Positions 1 through 9,195 of a DNA stretch of 64,000 nt are shown one piece after another. The stretch's first letter is position 1; every line of letters starts with the position of its first letter. A model generated the notes under the pieces. The model was not told the origin of the DNA and ran no database searches. It saw only the letters and a program-made list of their open reading frames with translations. The stretch is from Neorhizobium sp. (GTDB lineage: Bacteria > Pseudomonadota > Alphaproteobacteria > Rhizobiales > Rhizobiaceae). The stretch spans positions 1,973,501-2,037,500 of the forward strand of contig JAPWKC010000004.1 in assembly GCA_028283725.1 (NCBI GenBank). The letters run 5' to 3'. A program made the position numbers and the translations under genes.

Positions 1-1202
1 TTCTCGTCTATGCCTCGTCCTGGGTGAAAACCTATTATCCCGACGTGTTCTGTGCCGCGCTTCTCAATTCGCAGCCGATGGGATTTTACGCGCCGGCGCA
101 GCTGATCCGCGATGCGCGCGAGCACGGTGTCCGGATCCTGCCGGTCGACGTCAATCTCTCGGAATGGGACAGCACGCTGGAAGAGGTCGCGTTCGACGAT
201 CGGGCCATCGATCCCCGGCACCGGTCGATGCGCGGCGTGATCCGGACGTGCCACGCGGTGCGGCTCGGCTTTCGCCAGGTCAAGGGGCTTTCCGAAAAGG
301 CGATTGCCGAAAGGCTGATCGCGCATCGACATGACGGGTATGGTTCGGTCCATGATCTCTGGCTGCGATCGGGACTGGAAAAATCCGATATGGAGCGGCT
401 GGCCGATGCCGATGCTTTCACAGATATCGGGCTTTCCCGGCGCGCGGCCCTTTGGGCCGTCCGCGGGCTCGATACGGCCAAGGCCCGAGAAAAGCTACCG
501 CTTTTCGATCGGGCCGATAGTGCCGATCTGCGGCCGGAGACCCGGCAGGTGCTGCCCGCCATGCTGCCCGGCGAAGAAGTGATCGAGGATTACCGCGCCC
601 TTTCCCTGTCGCTCAAGGCGCATCCCGTTTCCTTCCTGCGCGAGGATTTCAAGGGGCTTGGCATTACCCGAAGCGTCGATCTCCTCACCGTTCCTAACGG
701 GCGCAGGGTGACGATCGGCGGTGTCGTGCTCGTGCGGCAGCGGCCGGGATCAGCCAACGGGGTGATCTTCCTGACGATCGAAGACGAGACGGGTGTGGCA
801 AACGCGATCGTCTGGCCAAAAATATTCGAACGTTTTCGATCTGTCGTCATGGGGGCGCGTCTCGTCAAGATCCGCGGGCGGCTGCAGAGCAAGAGCGGCG
901 TCATCCATACCGTCGTCGAGCATATCGAGGATATCACGCCGATGCTCGGCCTGCTGCAGAAGGAGGCGCGCCGCTTCGGTGTTTCGCAGCGGTCGGACGA
1001 AGTCCTGCAGTCCAGCGGCGATCCGCGGCAAAGGCGACGTGCCGACGTTCAGATCCGGGGCGGCCCGCATATCGGGCCCTACCGGTCCGGCGGGCCAATC
1101 TCCGGGACCGGCAATGGCCGTATTGCCGGTCCCGCCCCGGAAGACGATCAGGGTGTCGACAGCGCCGCAAACGTCATGCCGAGGGGGCGCAATTTTCATT
1201 GA
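1..1202 (+). CDS. dnaE2: Error-prone DNA polymerase DnaE2 (ImuC), C-terminal part
   Basis: This is the 3' part of a C-family polymerase gene; the frame is open at the window edge, the first whole codon starts at base 3, and 399 residues remain. Visible are the [12 protein letters not shown] motif of the DnaE fingers region, helix-hairpin-helix-like sequence (about residues 95-150), an OB-fold ([16 protein letters not shown], then FLTIEDETG) and the short GRNFH tail typical of DnaE2 rather than replicative DnaE1. In this family DnaE2 works with ImuA and ImuB in damage-induced translesion synthesis. imuA and imuB would lie to the left, outside the window. The call of DnaE2 over DnaE1 rests on the tail and on the lack of a tau-binding extension. 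Confidence 0.93.
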   Translation, partial: LVYASSWVKTYYPDVFCAALLNSQPMGFYAPAQLIRDAREHGVRILPVDVNLSEWDSTLEEVAFDDRAIDPRHRSMRGVIRTCHAVRLGFRQVKGLSEKAIAERLIAHRHDGYGSVHDLWLRSGLEKSDMERLADADAFTDIGLSRRAALWAVRGLDTAKAREKLPLFDRADSADLRPETRQVLPAMLPGEEVIEDYRALSLSLKAHPVSFLREDFKGLGITRSVDLLTVPNGRRVTIGGVVLVRQRPGSANGVIFLTIEDETGVANAIVWPKIFERFRSVVMGARLVKIRGRLQSKSGVIHTVVEHIEDITPMLGLLQKEARRFGVSQRSDEVLQSSGDPRQRRRADVQIRGGPHIGPYRSGGPISGTGNGRIAGPAPEDDQGVDSAANVMPRGRNFH

Positions 1203-1339
1203 CGCTTCGGGATTTTCCTAAGTGCGGACATGGCTTTGATGAGAGGGGCGGCGCAAGACGGCGCCCGGACCACCTTCCGATTTTTCGCCCTGCGCCGATG
1301 CACACGAAAAATGTGATCGGTCATTTCTTGACAATCAAT

Positions 1340-1359
1340 CTCTTCTTTAGCAAAAAGAG
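1340..1359. promoter_or_regulatory. Imperfect inverted repeat upstream of bfd, possible iron-responsive operator
   Basis: A 20-nt sequence (arms CTCTT and AAGAG around an A/T-rich centre) matches its own reverse complement at 14 of 20 positions. It lies 33 nt before the bfd start and just after a TTGACA (1328-1333) that could be a -35 box. In rhizobia bfd/bfr genes are commonly under Irr or RirA iron control; assignment of this repeat to either is inference. No convincing -10 box was seen. Confidence 0.28.
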
Positions 1360-1392
1360 GATGTTTATGGTCATGTTATCAGGTCGACCGAA

Positions 1393-1704
1393 ATGCTCGT
1401 CTGCAGCTGCAATTACATCACCGATACGGATATCAGGGACACGATCGTCCAATTGCTCAACGATGACTGTTGGCAGCTGATCGTGCCGTCCAAGGTCTAT
1501 CATGCCATGGCTAAGCGTGGCCGCTGTTGCGGCTGCTTCCCGAATGTCGTCGATCTCATCATCAAGACAACTGAAGAGTACCACGCCAAACGTCACTCGA
1601 CGGAGGCCGAGGTTGTCGTTTATATGTCCCGCTTGAAGCAATTCCATGAGGAAAACAGGAGAGCGGACATTGAAAGGCGACATCAAGGTCATCGAGCGGC
1701 TTAA
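1393..1704 (+). CDS. bfd: Bacterioferritin-associated ferredoxin Bfd
   Basis: A 103-residue protein with the BFD-type [2Fe-2S] ligand pattern: CSC at residues 4-6 and CCGC near residues 45-48. In this family Bfd binds bacterioferritin and passes electrons to its haem so that stored ferric iron is reduced and released. The core domain ends near residue 70 and the rest is a charged tail. The reading frame continues 35 nt into bfr, so the two are probably translationally coupled. A weak AGG precedes the ATG. Its place directly before bfr supports the call. Confidence 0.92.
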   Translation: MLVCSCNYITDTDIRDTIVQLLNDDCWQLIVPSKVYHAMAKRGRCCGCFPNVVDLIIKTTEEYHAKRHSTEAEVVVYMSRLKQFHEENRRADIERRHQGHRAA

Positions 1705-2155
1705 TGAGGCACTTTTTCTCGAACTCGGAGCGGTCAACCAGTATTGGCTGCACTATCGTCTTCTTGACGATTGGGGGTTCAAGAAGCTTGCGAAGAAAGA
1801 GCGTGCCGAATCGATCGAGGAAATGCAGCATGCGGATCGGCTGATCGATCGCATCATCTTCCTCGAAGGCCATCCCAACCTGCAGACGCTGGCGCCATTG
1901 CGCATCGGCCAGAACGTCAAGGAAGTTCTCGAAGCGGATCTCGCCGGCGAATATGATGCCCGCGCGTCCTACAAGGAATCCCGCGACATCTGTCACGCCG
2001 CCGGAGACTATGTCTCCATGAAGCTTTTCGAAGCCCTGCTGATCGACGAGGAAGGCCATATCGACTTTCTCGAGACGCAACTCGACTTGCTCGGCAAGAT
2101 CGGCGAAGAGCGCTACGGTCAGCTCAACTCTGAATCTGCCGATAACGCCGAATAA
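1670..2155 (+). CDS. bfr: Bacterioferritin, haem-containing iron store
   Basis: A 161-residue ferritin-fold protein. Numbered from a TTG start at 1670, the ferroxidase ligands fall at their standard places: E18, E51 and H54, with Y25, later E and H ligands in the [10 protein letters not shown] segment, and haem-ligand M52. The TTG has AGGAG at 1657-1661, 8 nt upstream, and gives an MKGD N-terminus as in other Bfr proteins. An ATG at 1646 in the same frame would add eight unusual residues, so I prefer the TTG. The start lies inside bfd (35-nt overlap). The product forms a 24-mer that oxidises and stores iron in the cytoplasm. Confidence 0.95.
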   Translation: MKGDIKVIERLNEALFLELGAVNQYWLHYRLLDDWGFKKLAKKERAESIEEMQHADRLIDRIIFLEGHPNLQTLAPLRIGQNVKEVLEADLAGEYDARASYKESRDICHAAGDYVSMKLFEALLIDEEGHIDFLETQLDLLGKIGEERYGQLNSESADNAE

Positions 2156-2243
2156 GCGTCGGCCGAAGCAAGTGGCGGCCATCCGGCCGACATTCGCCTT
2201 CGCGGGCATCGGCGGATCCCCATGATGATCCACGTGAAACAGC

Positions 2244-2282
2244 GACCCGGATGCGTTTGCGGCTTCCGGGTCATTATTTTTT
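2244..2282 (+). terminator. Rho-independent terminator after bfr
   Basis: An 8-bp stem (GACCCGGA 2244-2251 / TCCGGGTC 2265-2272) with a 13-nt loop is followed by a T-rich run (ATTATTTTTT). It lies 88 nt after the bfr stop and ends the bfd-bfr transcript. Confidence 0.8.
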
Positions 2283-2617
2283 GGCCGCCAGATCTACAGT
2301 CTCCCGGCGGCTGGAGCGTGCTTTCTTTAGGCGCAAAACTTCGCCAAAGGCGTAGGCCGAAGCTATGGTTCCGATCTGCGCCCTTCGCCCGTGGTCCGGG
2401 GTATGTCTGTGATGGGCGGCTCGCGGAACAGCATCCGGTTTGTCATCCCAAAGATGTCCGAACGAGATCTTGTGCCGCAGCGGAGCGAACCGGCCGCAGG
2501 ATTATCGCCTCGCCCTTCACGCAAAGGGTCACAGGCCATCGAAGCCCGGTTTGGATCGTGCCAGTTGCGTCGAGGCCCTGGGCTGCTTCAACAATCCGGC
2601 AGCCGCGAGCGCGAGCC
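2283..2617. other. Intergenic stretch, no supported gene
   Basis: Between the bfr terminator and the 3' end of rppH. Several open frames cross it, but none has a ribosome-binding site or recognisable protein character, and they run antisense into rppH. I see no RNA gene, repeat or clear promoter. Confidence 0.6.
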
Positions 2618-3145
2618 TCAGGGTGTCAGATGCGCGAAGGTCGCGACGACCTTTTCGTAAACCGCGCGTTTGAAGGGAACGATGAGGCCGGGCAGGTCCT
2701 GCATCGGTTTCCACTCCCAGGCGTCGAACTCGGCTGAATGGCCACCGGGCGGCGGGTTGATGGCGATCTCGCTCTCCTCGCCTTCGAAGCGGAAGGCAAA
2801 CCAGCGCTGGGTCTGGCCGCGATACTTTCCCTTGAGGCCGATGCCGATCAGGTGTTCGGGCAGATCGTAATTAATCCAGTCAGGCGCCTCGGCAATGAGG
2901 CTCACCGTCTTCATGCCCGTTTCTTCGTAAAGCTCGCGGTAGGCGGCGGCACGCGGATCCTCGCCCTTGTCGATACCGCCTTGCGGCATCTGCCAGAGTT
3001 GCGGCGAGCCATCATACTCGGAATTTCCGTTTATAATCCGCCGGCCGGCCCAGACGAGGCCTTGGCGATTGAGGATCATGACACCGACGCATGGGCGGTA
3101 GGGAAGATCCTGCGCCTTCACCGGCTTGTCGTTCTTGGCGCTCAT
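2618..3145 (-). CDS. rppH: RNA pyrophosphohydrolase RppH (NudH), Nudix hydrolase
   Basis: A 175-residue Nudix protein. The Nudix box runs from GGIDKGEDP through [12 protein letters not shown] (consensus GX5EX7REUXEEXGU intact). It is preceded by LWQMPQGG and followed by DWINYDLPE and QTQRWF, all typical of RppH rather than other Nudix families. RppH removes pyrophosphate from triphosphorylated 5' ends of mRNA, and alphaproteobacterial members also hydrolyse dinucleoside polyphosphates. The ATG at 3145 has AGGAAG 7 nt upstream. A second in-frame ATG at 3163 overlaps the stop of the upstream gene (ATGA) and cannot be excluded. It is the last gene of the envC-ctpA-yibQ-rppH run. Confidence 0.92.
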   Translation of the reverse strand: MSAKNDKPVKAQDLPYRPCVGVMILNRQGLVWAGRRIINGNSEYDGSPQLWQMPQGGIDKGEDPRAAAYRELYEETGMKTVSLIAEAPDWINYDLPEHLIGIGLKGKYRGQTQRWFAFRFEGEESEIAINPPPGGHSAEFDAWEWKPMQDLPGLIVPFKRAVYEKVVATFAHLTP

Positions 3146-3159
3146 CGAGATTTCTTCCT

Positions 3160-4368
3160 TCATGGTTGGGCCGTGGCATCGTCGGCCAAAGCTGAAACAC
3201 CGACGATCTCGATGCCGCGGCTCTGTGCCTCCCGCATCCATTTAACGATCGCATCAATGCTTTCATCGAAGGCAGAGGCGACACCGATGGCGCTGCCCTT
3301 GCGATCGGCGATCCGCTCCAGTTCGTCGAGTTTCTTCAAAATGGCGTCCTGCTGCAACTGGCCGTCGAGCGTGACGTCGGCAAAGGCATGCGGCAGGTTG
3401 ATTGCGCCGGCGATCACCTGCGTCTTCGATTGCGCCGAGGTGCCGTCGTCGAGGAAGAGCAGGCCGCGCTGTCCGACATCGCGCAGGACCGGCTCGAGCG
3501 CGTTCTGGTCGGCGAGGTAACGGCCGCCCTGATAGTTCATGATGCCGGTATAATTGGTGATCGTCGCCATGGCGGTATGCAGCCGCGCAAGGTTCTGGCT
3601 TTCGCTGCTCCCCACCAGCAGGGTTTCACGGCCGGGATTGTTCGCCGGGTAATCAAAGGGCTCGAAAGGAACCTGAACAAGCAATTCGTGGCCACCACGA
3701 CGGGCTTCCTGCATCCAGCGCTGAAGGCTGTTGCCGGTGGCAGCAAAGGCAAGTGTGACACCCGCGGGCAACAGCTTGATGGCCCGTTGGGTGCCGGTCT
3801 GGCTCAAGCCGAGGCCGCCGACGACGATGGCGATCCGCGTCCCGCGCGCGCCGGACCAGGGGCGGGCATATTGTTCCATGGGGCGCAACCCGTCCGGCCC
3901 GATGATCGGAAGCCGGCCTTGCGGGCTGTCTTGAAGCAGGGCCTCGTTCGGCCGGTCGGCAACACGCGGGTCCTGGCCGTTTCGCTGGGCATCGATCAGA
4001 ACCGGGCCCTGGCCTTCACGCTGGCGCGGACTGTATGTGGTCACGACCGAGCCATCGTCGGTCATCGTGCGCTGCACGTTGGCACCGGAATTGGCATCGG
4101 ATGACATCATACCGCTTTGCGGCAGGGCTTTGGCCGGCCGGCTGGACTGGCCGGATGGAATTGTGGCTGTTGCCGGTGGTTTGGCGTCCGGGGGGCCGGC
4201 GGATGCGACCTGCCTCAGCGCCGGGTCTGGACGCAGCGCGTAGAAAGACAGGGCAGCGACGGCGGCGACGGCGATGATTGATAAAATCACGGGTGCAAGA
4301 GGCCGCCTGGGTCGCCTTTGCCCGGGAGGTCGGTCCTGTCCGAGCGGTGCGTGAAGATCGGTGCCCAA
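3160..4368 (-). CDS. Divergent polysaccharide deacetylase family protein (YibQ/DUF610)
   Basis: A 402-residue protein with a Pro/Arg-rich cytoplasmic N-terminus, one membrane segment at about residues 25-46, a Pro/Thr/Ser linker to about residue 165, and a deacetylase-like NodB-fold domain from about 170 to the end ([19 protein letters not shown], then [11 protein letters not shown]). The divergent family lacks most metal-binding residues of true polysaccharide deacetylases, so catalysis is uncertain; a periplasmic envelope role is the usual assumption. It follows ctpA and envC on the same strand. A hairpin in the 66-nt gap after ctpA may uncouple it partly from them. Confidence 0.85.
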   Translation of the reverse strand: MGTDLHAPLGQDRPPGQRRPRRPLAPVILSIIAVAAVAALSFYALRPDPALRQVASAGPPDAKPPATATIPSGQSSRPAKALPQSGMMSSDANSGANVQRTMTDDGSVVTTYSPRQREGQGPVLIDAQRNGQDPRVADRPNEALLQDSPQGRLPIIGPDGLRPMEQYARPWSGARGTRIAIVVGGLGLSQTGTQRAIKLLPAGVTLAFAATGNSLQRWMQEARRGGHELLVQVPFEPFDYPANNPGRETLLVGSSESQNLARLHTAMATITNYTGIMNYQGGRYLADQNALEPVLRDVGQRGLLFLDDGTSAQSKTQVIAGAINLPHAFADVTLDGQLQQDAILKKLDELERIADRKGSAIGVASAFDESIDAIVKWMREAQSRGIEIVGVSALADDATAQP

Positions 4369-4380
4369 GTCCGGTGGCCC

Positions 4381-4415
4381 TGAATAGAAGAAACCGGCGC
4401 CACAAGGGCGCCGGT
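4381..4415 (-). terminator. Hairpin between ctpA and the YibQ-like gene
   Basis: A perfect 9-bp GC-rich stem (4393-4401 with 4407-4415) and a 5-nt loop lie 20 nt after the ctpA stop. On the minus strand the stem is followed by TTCTTCTATTC. The U-content is modest, so it may act as a partial terminator within the gene run. Confidence 0.55.
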
Positions 4416-4434
4416 CCTATGTGATCGGAAAGGC

Positions 4435-5766
4435 TTACTTCTTGGCCGCCGAAGCGGCCTTTTCCGGGTTTGCCGGATAGGACGGATCGGTCTTGGTGCC
4501 ATGGAAGAGATCGAGCGCATAATGCAGCTGAACGTCATCCTTCGGGTCCGGCGGCACGTAAGCTGCCGACCCGGAGCCATCCTTGGTTTCGGAGGCGCCC
4601 TGGATGTGGCCTGGCAGGCTCGATTCGCCCTCCGGCTTCACCTTGCCCTGCAGGTCCGCCGGAAGCGGCTCTTCCACCTTGATGTCAGGCGTGATGCCGG
4701 TGCCCTGGATCGACTTGCCCGACGGCGTGTAATAGAGGGCCGTCGTCAGGCGCAGCGCGCCTGCATCGCCGAGCGGGATGATCGTCTGGACCGAACCCTT
4801 GCCGAAGGACTGGGTGCCGAGAACTGTCGCCCGCTTCTGGTCCTGAAGCGCGCCGGACACGATTTCGGAGGCCGATGCCGAACCGCCGTTGATCAGCACG
4901 ATCACCGGCTTGCCATCGGTCAGATCGCCGGCGCTTGCATTGAAGCGACGGGTTTCTTCCGGGTTGCGGCCACGGGTCGAAACGATCTCGCCGCGCTGAA
5001 GGAAGGCGTCGGAGACGTTGATTGCCTGATCGAGCAGACCGCCCGGATTGAGACGCAGGTCGAGCACGTAGCCCTTCAGCTTGTCGGCCGGCACGTCCGC
5101 CTTGATCTTCTTGATCGCCTTTTCGAGATCGTCATAGGTTTTCTCGGTAAAGGAAATGACCCGGAGATAGCCGACATCGCCATCTTCGACGCGTGACTTG
5201 ACGGCCTGTACCGCGATCACGTCACGCATGACGGTGATGTCGAGCGGCTTGTCGGCGCCCTTGCGGATGATCGTCAGCTTGATCGGCGTGTTGATCGCGC
5301 CGCGCATCTTTTCGACGGCGTCCTCGAGCTTCAGGCCGCGGACCGACTGGCCGTCGATCTCGGAAATATAGTCGCCCGCGAGAACGCCGGCGCGGGCTGC
5401 GGGCGTATCGTCGATCGGGGTGATGACCTTGACGAGGTCGTTATCCATCGTCACTTCGATGCCGAGGCCGCCGAATTCGCCACGCGTCTGCGTGCGCATA
5501 TCTTCCGCGTCCTTGGAATTCATGTAGCTGGAATGCGGATCGAGCGAGCTCAACATGCCGTTGATGGCCGCTTCGACCAGCTTGGCGTCATCCGGCTTGG
5601 TGACATACTGGGCGCGCACGCGCTCGAAAACGTCGCCGAAAACCGACAACTCCTTGTAGGTCGATGGGCCAGCGGCCTGAGCCGGCACGACGGCCGAATA
5701 TATCACGCTCATCGCCGTTGCACCCAACAGCGCCCCCACGATGACAAGAGAAGCCCTACGAATCAT
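4435..5766 (-). CDS. ctpA: Carboxy-terminal processing protease CtpA (S41 family)
   Basis: A 443-residue exported serine protease: signal or anchor segment at residues 5-32, an N-terminal helical region, a PDZ domain at about 95-185 (FGGLGIEV, GDYISEIDGQSV), and the S41 catalytic domain. The Ser-Lys dyad is S298 (in SASASE) and K323 (in FGKGS), with the 25-residue spacing of the family. It trims periplasmic proteins, in several bacteria those acting on peptidoglycan. The ATG at 5766 has GGAAGG upstream and overlaps the end of envC by 11 nt, indicating coupling; an upstream in-frame start at 5841 lies well inside envC and is unlikely. Confidence 0.95.
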   Translation of the reverse strand: MIRRASLVIVGALLGATAMSVIYSAVVPAQAAGPSTYKELSVFGDVFERVRAQYVTKPDDAKLVEAAINGMLSSLDPHSSYMNSKDAEDMRTQTRGEFGGLGIEVTMDNDLVKVITPIDDTPAARAGVLAGDYISEIDGQSVRGLKLEDAVEKMRGAINTPIKLTIIRKGADKPLDITVMRDVIAVQAVKSRVEDGDVGYLRVISFTEKTYDDLEKAIKKIKADVPADKLKGYVLDLRLNPGGLLDQAINVSDAFLQRGEIVSTRGRNPEETRRFNASAGDLTDGKPVIVLINGGSASASEIVSGALQDQKRATVLGTQSFGKGSVQTIIPLGDAGALRLTTALYYTPSGKSIQGTGITPDIKVEEPLPADLQGKVKPEGESSLPGHIQGASETKDGSGSAAYVPPDPKDDVQLHYALDLFHGTKTDPSYPANPEKAASAAKK

Positions 5767-7255
5767 TTCGTGCCCTTCCAGTTTCTTTTGCGGTCCACCA
5801 TGGCTTCGAATCCACCGGCGCGCCGTCTTTTCGGAATTCAATGTAAAGCGTCGGGCGATCCGTTTCCAGCGCCAACGCGGTCGCGCTAGCTACTCTTTTC
5901 TCGCCCATCGTCGCAATCGGTTCGCCGGCAAAAACAAATTTTCCCTGCTGCGCGTTCACCTTGCCCATGCCGGTCATGACAACATGATATCCATCGCCGG
6001 TATTGAGAATGATCATCTGCCCGTAACTGCGGAAAGCGCCGGCAAAAACCACGAGGCCATCGGCCGGCGCGGTGACCACGGCATCCGGGCTCGAAGCGAT
6101 GGTCAGCCCGCGGGCGGGGTGCCCTGTTCCGTCATCATCGCCGAACGACCGCAGCGTATCGCCGACCACGGGCAGGTCGAGCTTCTGCTTCAAACTTGAA
6201 AACGCGTATGCTGGCGCAATGCGGTTTTTGTCGGGCACGCCGCTTTCGGCGAGCTGCCGGGCCTTTTCGCGCTCTTCCTCGGACAAAGCCTGCTGGCGGG
6301 CCTCTTCGGCCTTGGCGCGGTCTATGCCTTCGCGAACCGAGGAAATCTGGCCTTCCAGACCCTGGATCAGATCCTGGAGCGAGGTGGCGCGGCTGGCAAG
6401 CTCTTCCGAATGGCTCTTTTCCGCCGCCAGATCCTGCTGGTTCTGGGCGTTCACCTTGTCGTTTTCGGCAAGAAGCAGGTTCATCCGCTTCTCTTCCTCA
6501 AGGCTTGCGGTAATCGTGCCGGTGACCTTGCCCTTTTCCGCCGATGCGGCGTTTTGCAGGTCGGTCAACGACTGAAGGTCGGCGATCAGCTTGTCGGTCG
6601 CCTCGCGCATGCCCGGAACGACCGCGCCGAGCAGAATGGCGCTGCGCACCGAAGCCAGCGCATCTTCCGGGGTCACGAGCAGGGCCGGCGGCGGATTGCG
6701 ACCCATGCGCTCCAGCGCGCCCAGCACTTCTGCCAGCATGCCGCGACGGGCGCGCAGTGAGGTTTTTACCCCGTCCATCCTGGCTTGCAGGTTGGCGATC
6801 TTCTCCTCGCTGACCATGATCTGCGACTGTAGATCCTTGCGGCGCTTGGCCGAGGCGATCAGGGCCTGACGCATGTCGGAAGAAGTCTTGTCGATCTTGG
6901 CGATATTTTCCTCGATGGCGGTCACCTTATCGGTGGACAGCGTCATCGTTTTCGTCAGGGCATCGAGCTCGCCGCGCGTCTCGCTGCGGCGGCGCTCAAG
7001 ATCGGCCGTCGCAGCGGCGGTCTCGGCATCGGGCTGGCCGGGGTTGGATGTCGCGGGGCCAGACGTAACCGTGGCGGTCGTTCGGGTATCGGTTGCGGCC
7101 ACATGCCCGGTGGCCGGCTGCGTGCCCCGGAGGCCGTTCGCATCCTGCGAGAGGGCCGGGCGCAATGGCAGGATCAAAGGTGCGGAGGCAAGGCCAAGCA
7201 CTGCCGTCATCGACAGAATGCTGCGCCCGCTCGCCGTAAAAACCCTTGCCGTCAT
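5756..7255 (-). CDS. envC: EnvC-like murein hydrolase activator with degenerate LytM domain
   Basis: A 499-residue exported protein: signal sequence (residues 1-37), a low-complexity Thr/Ala linker, long coiled coil at about 80-345 and a C-terminal M23/LytM domain (about 385-490). The zinc ligands of active M23 peptidases are missing: the first HxxxD motif reads RGLTIA and the HxH motif reads LYIEF. That is the hallmark of EnvC/NlpD-type activators, which switch on N-acetylmuramoyl-L-alanine amidases at the septum instead of cutting murein. It overlaps ctpA by 11 nt, and in many alphaproteobacteria the pair is adjacent. The whole coding region is intact. Confidence 0.9.
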   Translation of the reverse strand: MTARVFTASGRSILSMTAVLGLASAPLILPLRPALSQDANGLRGTQPATGHVAATDTRTTATVTSGPATSNPGQPDAETAAATADLERRRSETRGELDALTKTMTLSTDKVTAIEENIAKIDKTSSDMRQALIASAKRRKDLQSQIMVSEEKIANLQARMDGVKTSLRARRGMLAEVLGALERMGRNPPPALLVTPEDALASVRSAILLGAVVPGMREATDKLIADLQSLTDLQNAASAEKGKVTGTITASLEEEKRMNLLLAENDKVNAQNQQDLAAEKSHSEELASRATSLQDLIQGLEGQISSVREGIDRAKAEEARQQALSEEEREKARQLAESGVPDKNRIAPAYAFSSLKQKLDLPVVGDTLRSFGDDDGTGHPARGLTIASSPDAVVTAPADGLVVFAGAFRSYGQMIILNTGDGYHVVMTGMGKVNAQQGKFVFAGEPIATMGEKRVASATALALETDRPTLYIEFRKDGAPVDSKPWWTAKETGRARNDS

Positions 7256-7362
7256 CCCTGCTCCGATAATGCTCCGGATCAGAAAAGATTAAGCTGATTT
7301 GCCCGCCGGTGCCACAAACAACATCGTGTTCCGCACCATCAATCCTGAGGGTAAACGAAGCG

Positions 7363-7845
7363 TTAAACGCGGTGATATGGATGGCCGGAAAGTATAGTGA
7401 CCGCGCGATAGAGCTGTTCGGCAATCAGGATGCGGACCAGCTGATGCGGCCATGTCATCTTGCCGAGATTAAGCACTGCATCGGCCTTGGCGCGGATATC
7501 GGGATCGAGACCATCGGCACCGCCGATGGCGATCATCATGTCGCGCTTGCCGCCATCGCGGAAACGACCGAGCAGATTGGCAAACGCTTCGCTGTCGAGC
7601 GCGGTCCCACGCTCGTCGAGCAGGATCAGAACCGCGCCTTCGGGCAGTGCCTTTTCCAGCATGCCGGCCTCTTCCCGCTTGCGGGTTTCGGCATTGGCCG
7701 CACGGCTTTCCTGCACCTCGACAAGCTTTGCAAGCTCCAGCCCGATCGCCGGGCCGGCCTTTGCAAAACGGTCCGTATAGCGGGACGCGAGTTCCTTTTC
7801 CGGGCCGGCCTTGAGCCGCCCGACAGCAAAGAGGCTGACGCGCAT
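7363..7845 (-). CDS. rlmH: 23S rRNA (pseudouridine-1915 N3)-methyltransferase RlmH
   Basis: A 160-residue SPOUT methyltransferase starting MRVSLFAVGRLK. Typical motifs are ILLDERG, the SAM-site loop IGGADGL, PHQLVRILIAEQLYRA and the C-terminal PYHR. RlmH acts as a dimer on helix 69 of 23S rRNA in the assembled 70S ribosome. The ATG at 7845 is chosen for its match to the conserved N-terminus; the frame extends 11 codons further upstream. rsfS, which also acts on the ribosome, lies just upstream on the same strand. Confidence 0.95.
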   Translation of the reverse strand: MRVSLFAVGRLKAGPEKELASRYTDRFAKAGPAIGLELAKLVEVQESRAANAETRKREEAGMLEKALPEGAVLILLDERGTALDSEAFANLLGRFRDGGKRDMMIAIGGADGLDPDIRAKADAVLNLGKMTWPHQLVRILIAEQLYRAVTILSGHPYHRV

Positions 7846-7954
7846 CTTGCGTCCATCCGTCGGTTGTCCCGTATCCAAGACTTTACGCGCCAGCCTCTCG
7901 CGGCTGGCCCGCTTTCAGATCACGGGGCGAGGGGATCAGACGCAGCCGAACCCG

Positions 7955-8371
7955 TCAGTGCAATAATGGTCCTTCGTCGATATCCGGAGCGGACCACATC
8001 TTTTCGATGTTGTAGAACTCGCGGATCTCGGGGCGGAACACATGGATGATGATATCGCCGGTGTCAATCAACACCCAGTCGCCGGTTTCCAGGCCTTCGA
8101 CGCGGGCGTTTCCGAGGCCCTCGCCCTTCAGGTCGGATGTCAGATGCTCGCAGATCGCCATGACATGGCGGCTCGAGCGGCCCGTCACGACTACCATGTA
8201 GTCGCCGAGCGCCGATTTTCCGGCAATGTTGATCGAAACGATATTTTCAGCTTTCGAATCCTCGAGGCTTGCGAGGACAAGGTCGAGAGCGCGGGCGGCG
8301 GCATCGGCGCCACGTTCCAGGCTCTGCGGGATGACGGGGGCCGTCCTTCCCTTGGCGTGTACTGTTGTCAG
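7955..8371 (-). CDS. rsfS: Ribosomal silencing factor RsfS (Iojap family)
   Basis: A 138-residue protein with the RsfS domain: NIVSINIAGKSALGDYMVV, then TGRSSRHVMAI, GDWVLIDTGDIIIHVF and REFYNIEKMW. RsfS binds L14 of the 50S subunit and blocks subunit joining under nutrient limitation. The frame has no good ATG near the expected N-terminus. A CTG at 8371 preceded by AAAGGA with a 6-nt spacer gives an N-terminus reading (M)TTVHAKGR, so I infer a rare CTG start. The frame stays open upstream to an ATG at 8494, which would add 41 Arg-rich residues unlike the family. Confidence 0.93.
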   Translation of the reverse strand: MTTVHAKGRTAPVIPQSLERGADAAARALDLVLASLEDSKAENIVSINIAGKSALGDYMVVVTGRSSRHVMAICEHLTSDLKGEGLGNARVEGLETGDWVLIDTGDIIIHVFRPEIREFYNIEKMWSAPDIDEGPLLH

Positions 8372-8563
8372 GGGTCGTCCTTTCTTCCGTGAACAGCAAC
8401 ATGCACGATAGCGAATCCGGATCACCGGCCGCCCATCAAAAGTGGCACCGAAACGGCGATCTTTCAAGTCACGCTTATCATTGCCGGCTATCAATGTTGC
8501 CGTTCGGGTTTTTCGCCAGTGATGGCGGCTTTATTCTACTCTGCGTGCTTCACTTTCTCAGCC

Positions 8564-9187
8564 TCATTCTGGCGGCCGGGCGCGAAGGGCCGTCGAACTC
8601 ATTGCCGAGCGCGGGCCGTGGATGAAGGTCCAGGCCGGCGGGCGTCGCCTCCAGAGCGTGCCGGCATCGTCCTCGTCGACGCGGTAGCGCGAGAGCGCGC
8701 GGGCCGTCTTCGACGACAGGAAAGAAAGCGTCGAGCCCGGTCGGTCTATGACGGCGATCGGGAAGGTCGCTGCGATCTTCTGCCACTGCTGCCAGCGATG
8801 AAAGGTCTTCAAACTGTCGGCACCCATGACCCAGATGAAGCGCACATGCGGATTGTGCGACTTGACGAAGGCGAGCGTCTCGGCGGTATAGGAAGTGTTG
8901 AGGCTCTGTTCGAAAGCCGTCACCTTGATGCGTGGATCGCGGGTGAGGTTTTCGCAGAGCGCGACGCGATCGGGGAGCGAGGCAAGCTCGGAACGGCTCT
9001 TCAGCGGGTTGCCCGGCGTCACCATCCACCACAGCTGATCGAGGCCGAGACGGCGCAGCGCGATCTCGGCAACCAGCCTGTGCCCCTCATGCGGCGGGTT
9101 GAACGATCCGCCGAACAGGCCGACCGCCATGCCCCGCTCGGCATAGGGCATCGTCAGATACTTGCGTGCGATCTCCCCCCCGCTCAC
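8564..9187 (-). CDS. nadD: Nicotinate-nucleotide adenylyltransferase NadD
   Basis: A 207-residue nucleotidyltransferase with GLFGGSFNPPHEGH (the HxGH ATP site) and the C-terminal SSTALR form of the ISSTxxR motif. It makes nicotinate adenine dinucleotide from NaMN and ATP in NAD synthesis. The GTG at 9187 has AAGG with a 6-nt spacer and begins 8 nt after the proA stop. ATG codons at 9151 and 9130 are alternatives without a ribosome-binding site. It belongs to the obg-proB-proA-nadD run. Confidence 0.94.
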   Translation of the reverse strand: MSGGEIARKYLTMPYAERGMAVGLFGGSFNPPHEGHRLVAEIALRRLGLDQLWWMVTPGNPLKSRSELASLPDRVALCENLTRDPRIKVTAFEQSLNTSYTAETLAFVKSHNPHVRFIWVMGADSLKTFHRWQQWQKIAATFPIAVIDRPGSTLSFLSSKTARALSRYRVDEDDAGTLWRRRPPAWTFIHGPRSAMSSTALRARPPE

Positions 9188-9195
9188 GTCTGGCC

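Noticed and set aside
2222..2737. 171-codon plus-strand frame after bfr
   Set aside because: Begins before the bfr terminator, has no ribosome-binding site and runs antisense into rppH.
5756..7255. Active M23 endopeptidase
   Set aside because: Both zinc-binding motifs of the LytM domain are degenerate, so an EnvC-type activator is the better call.
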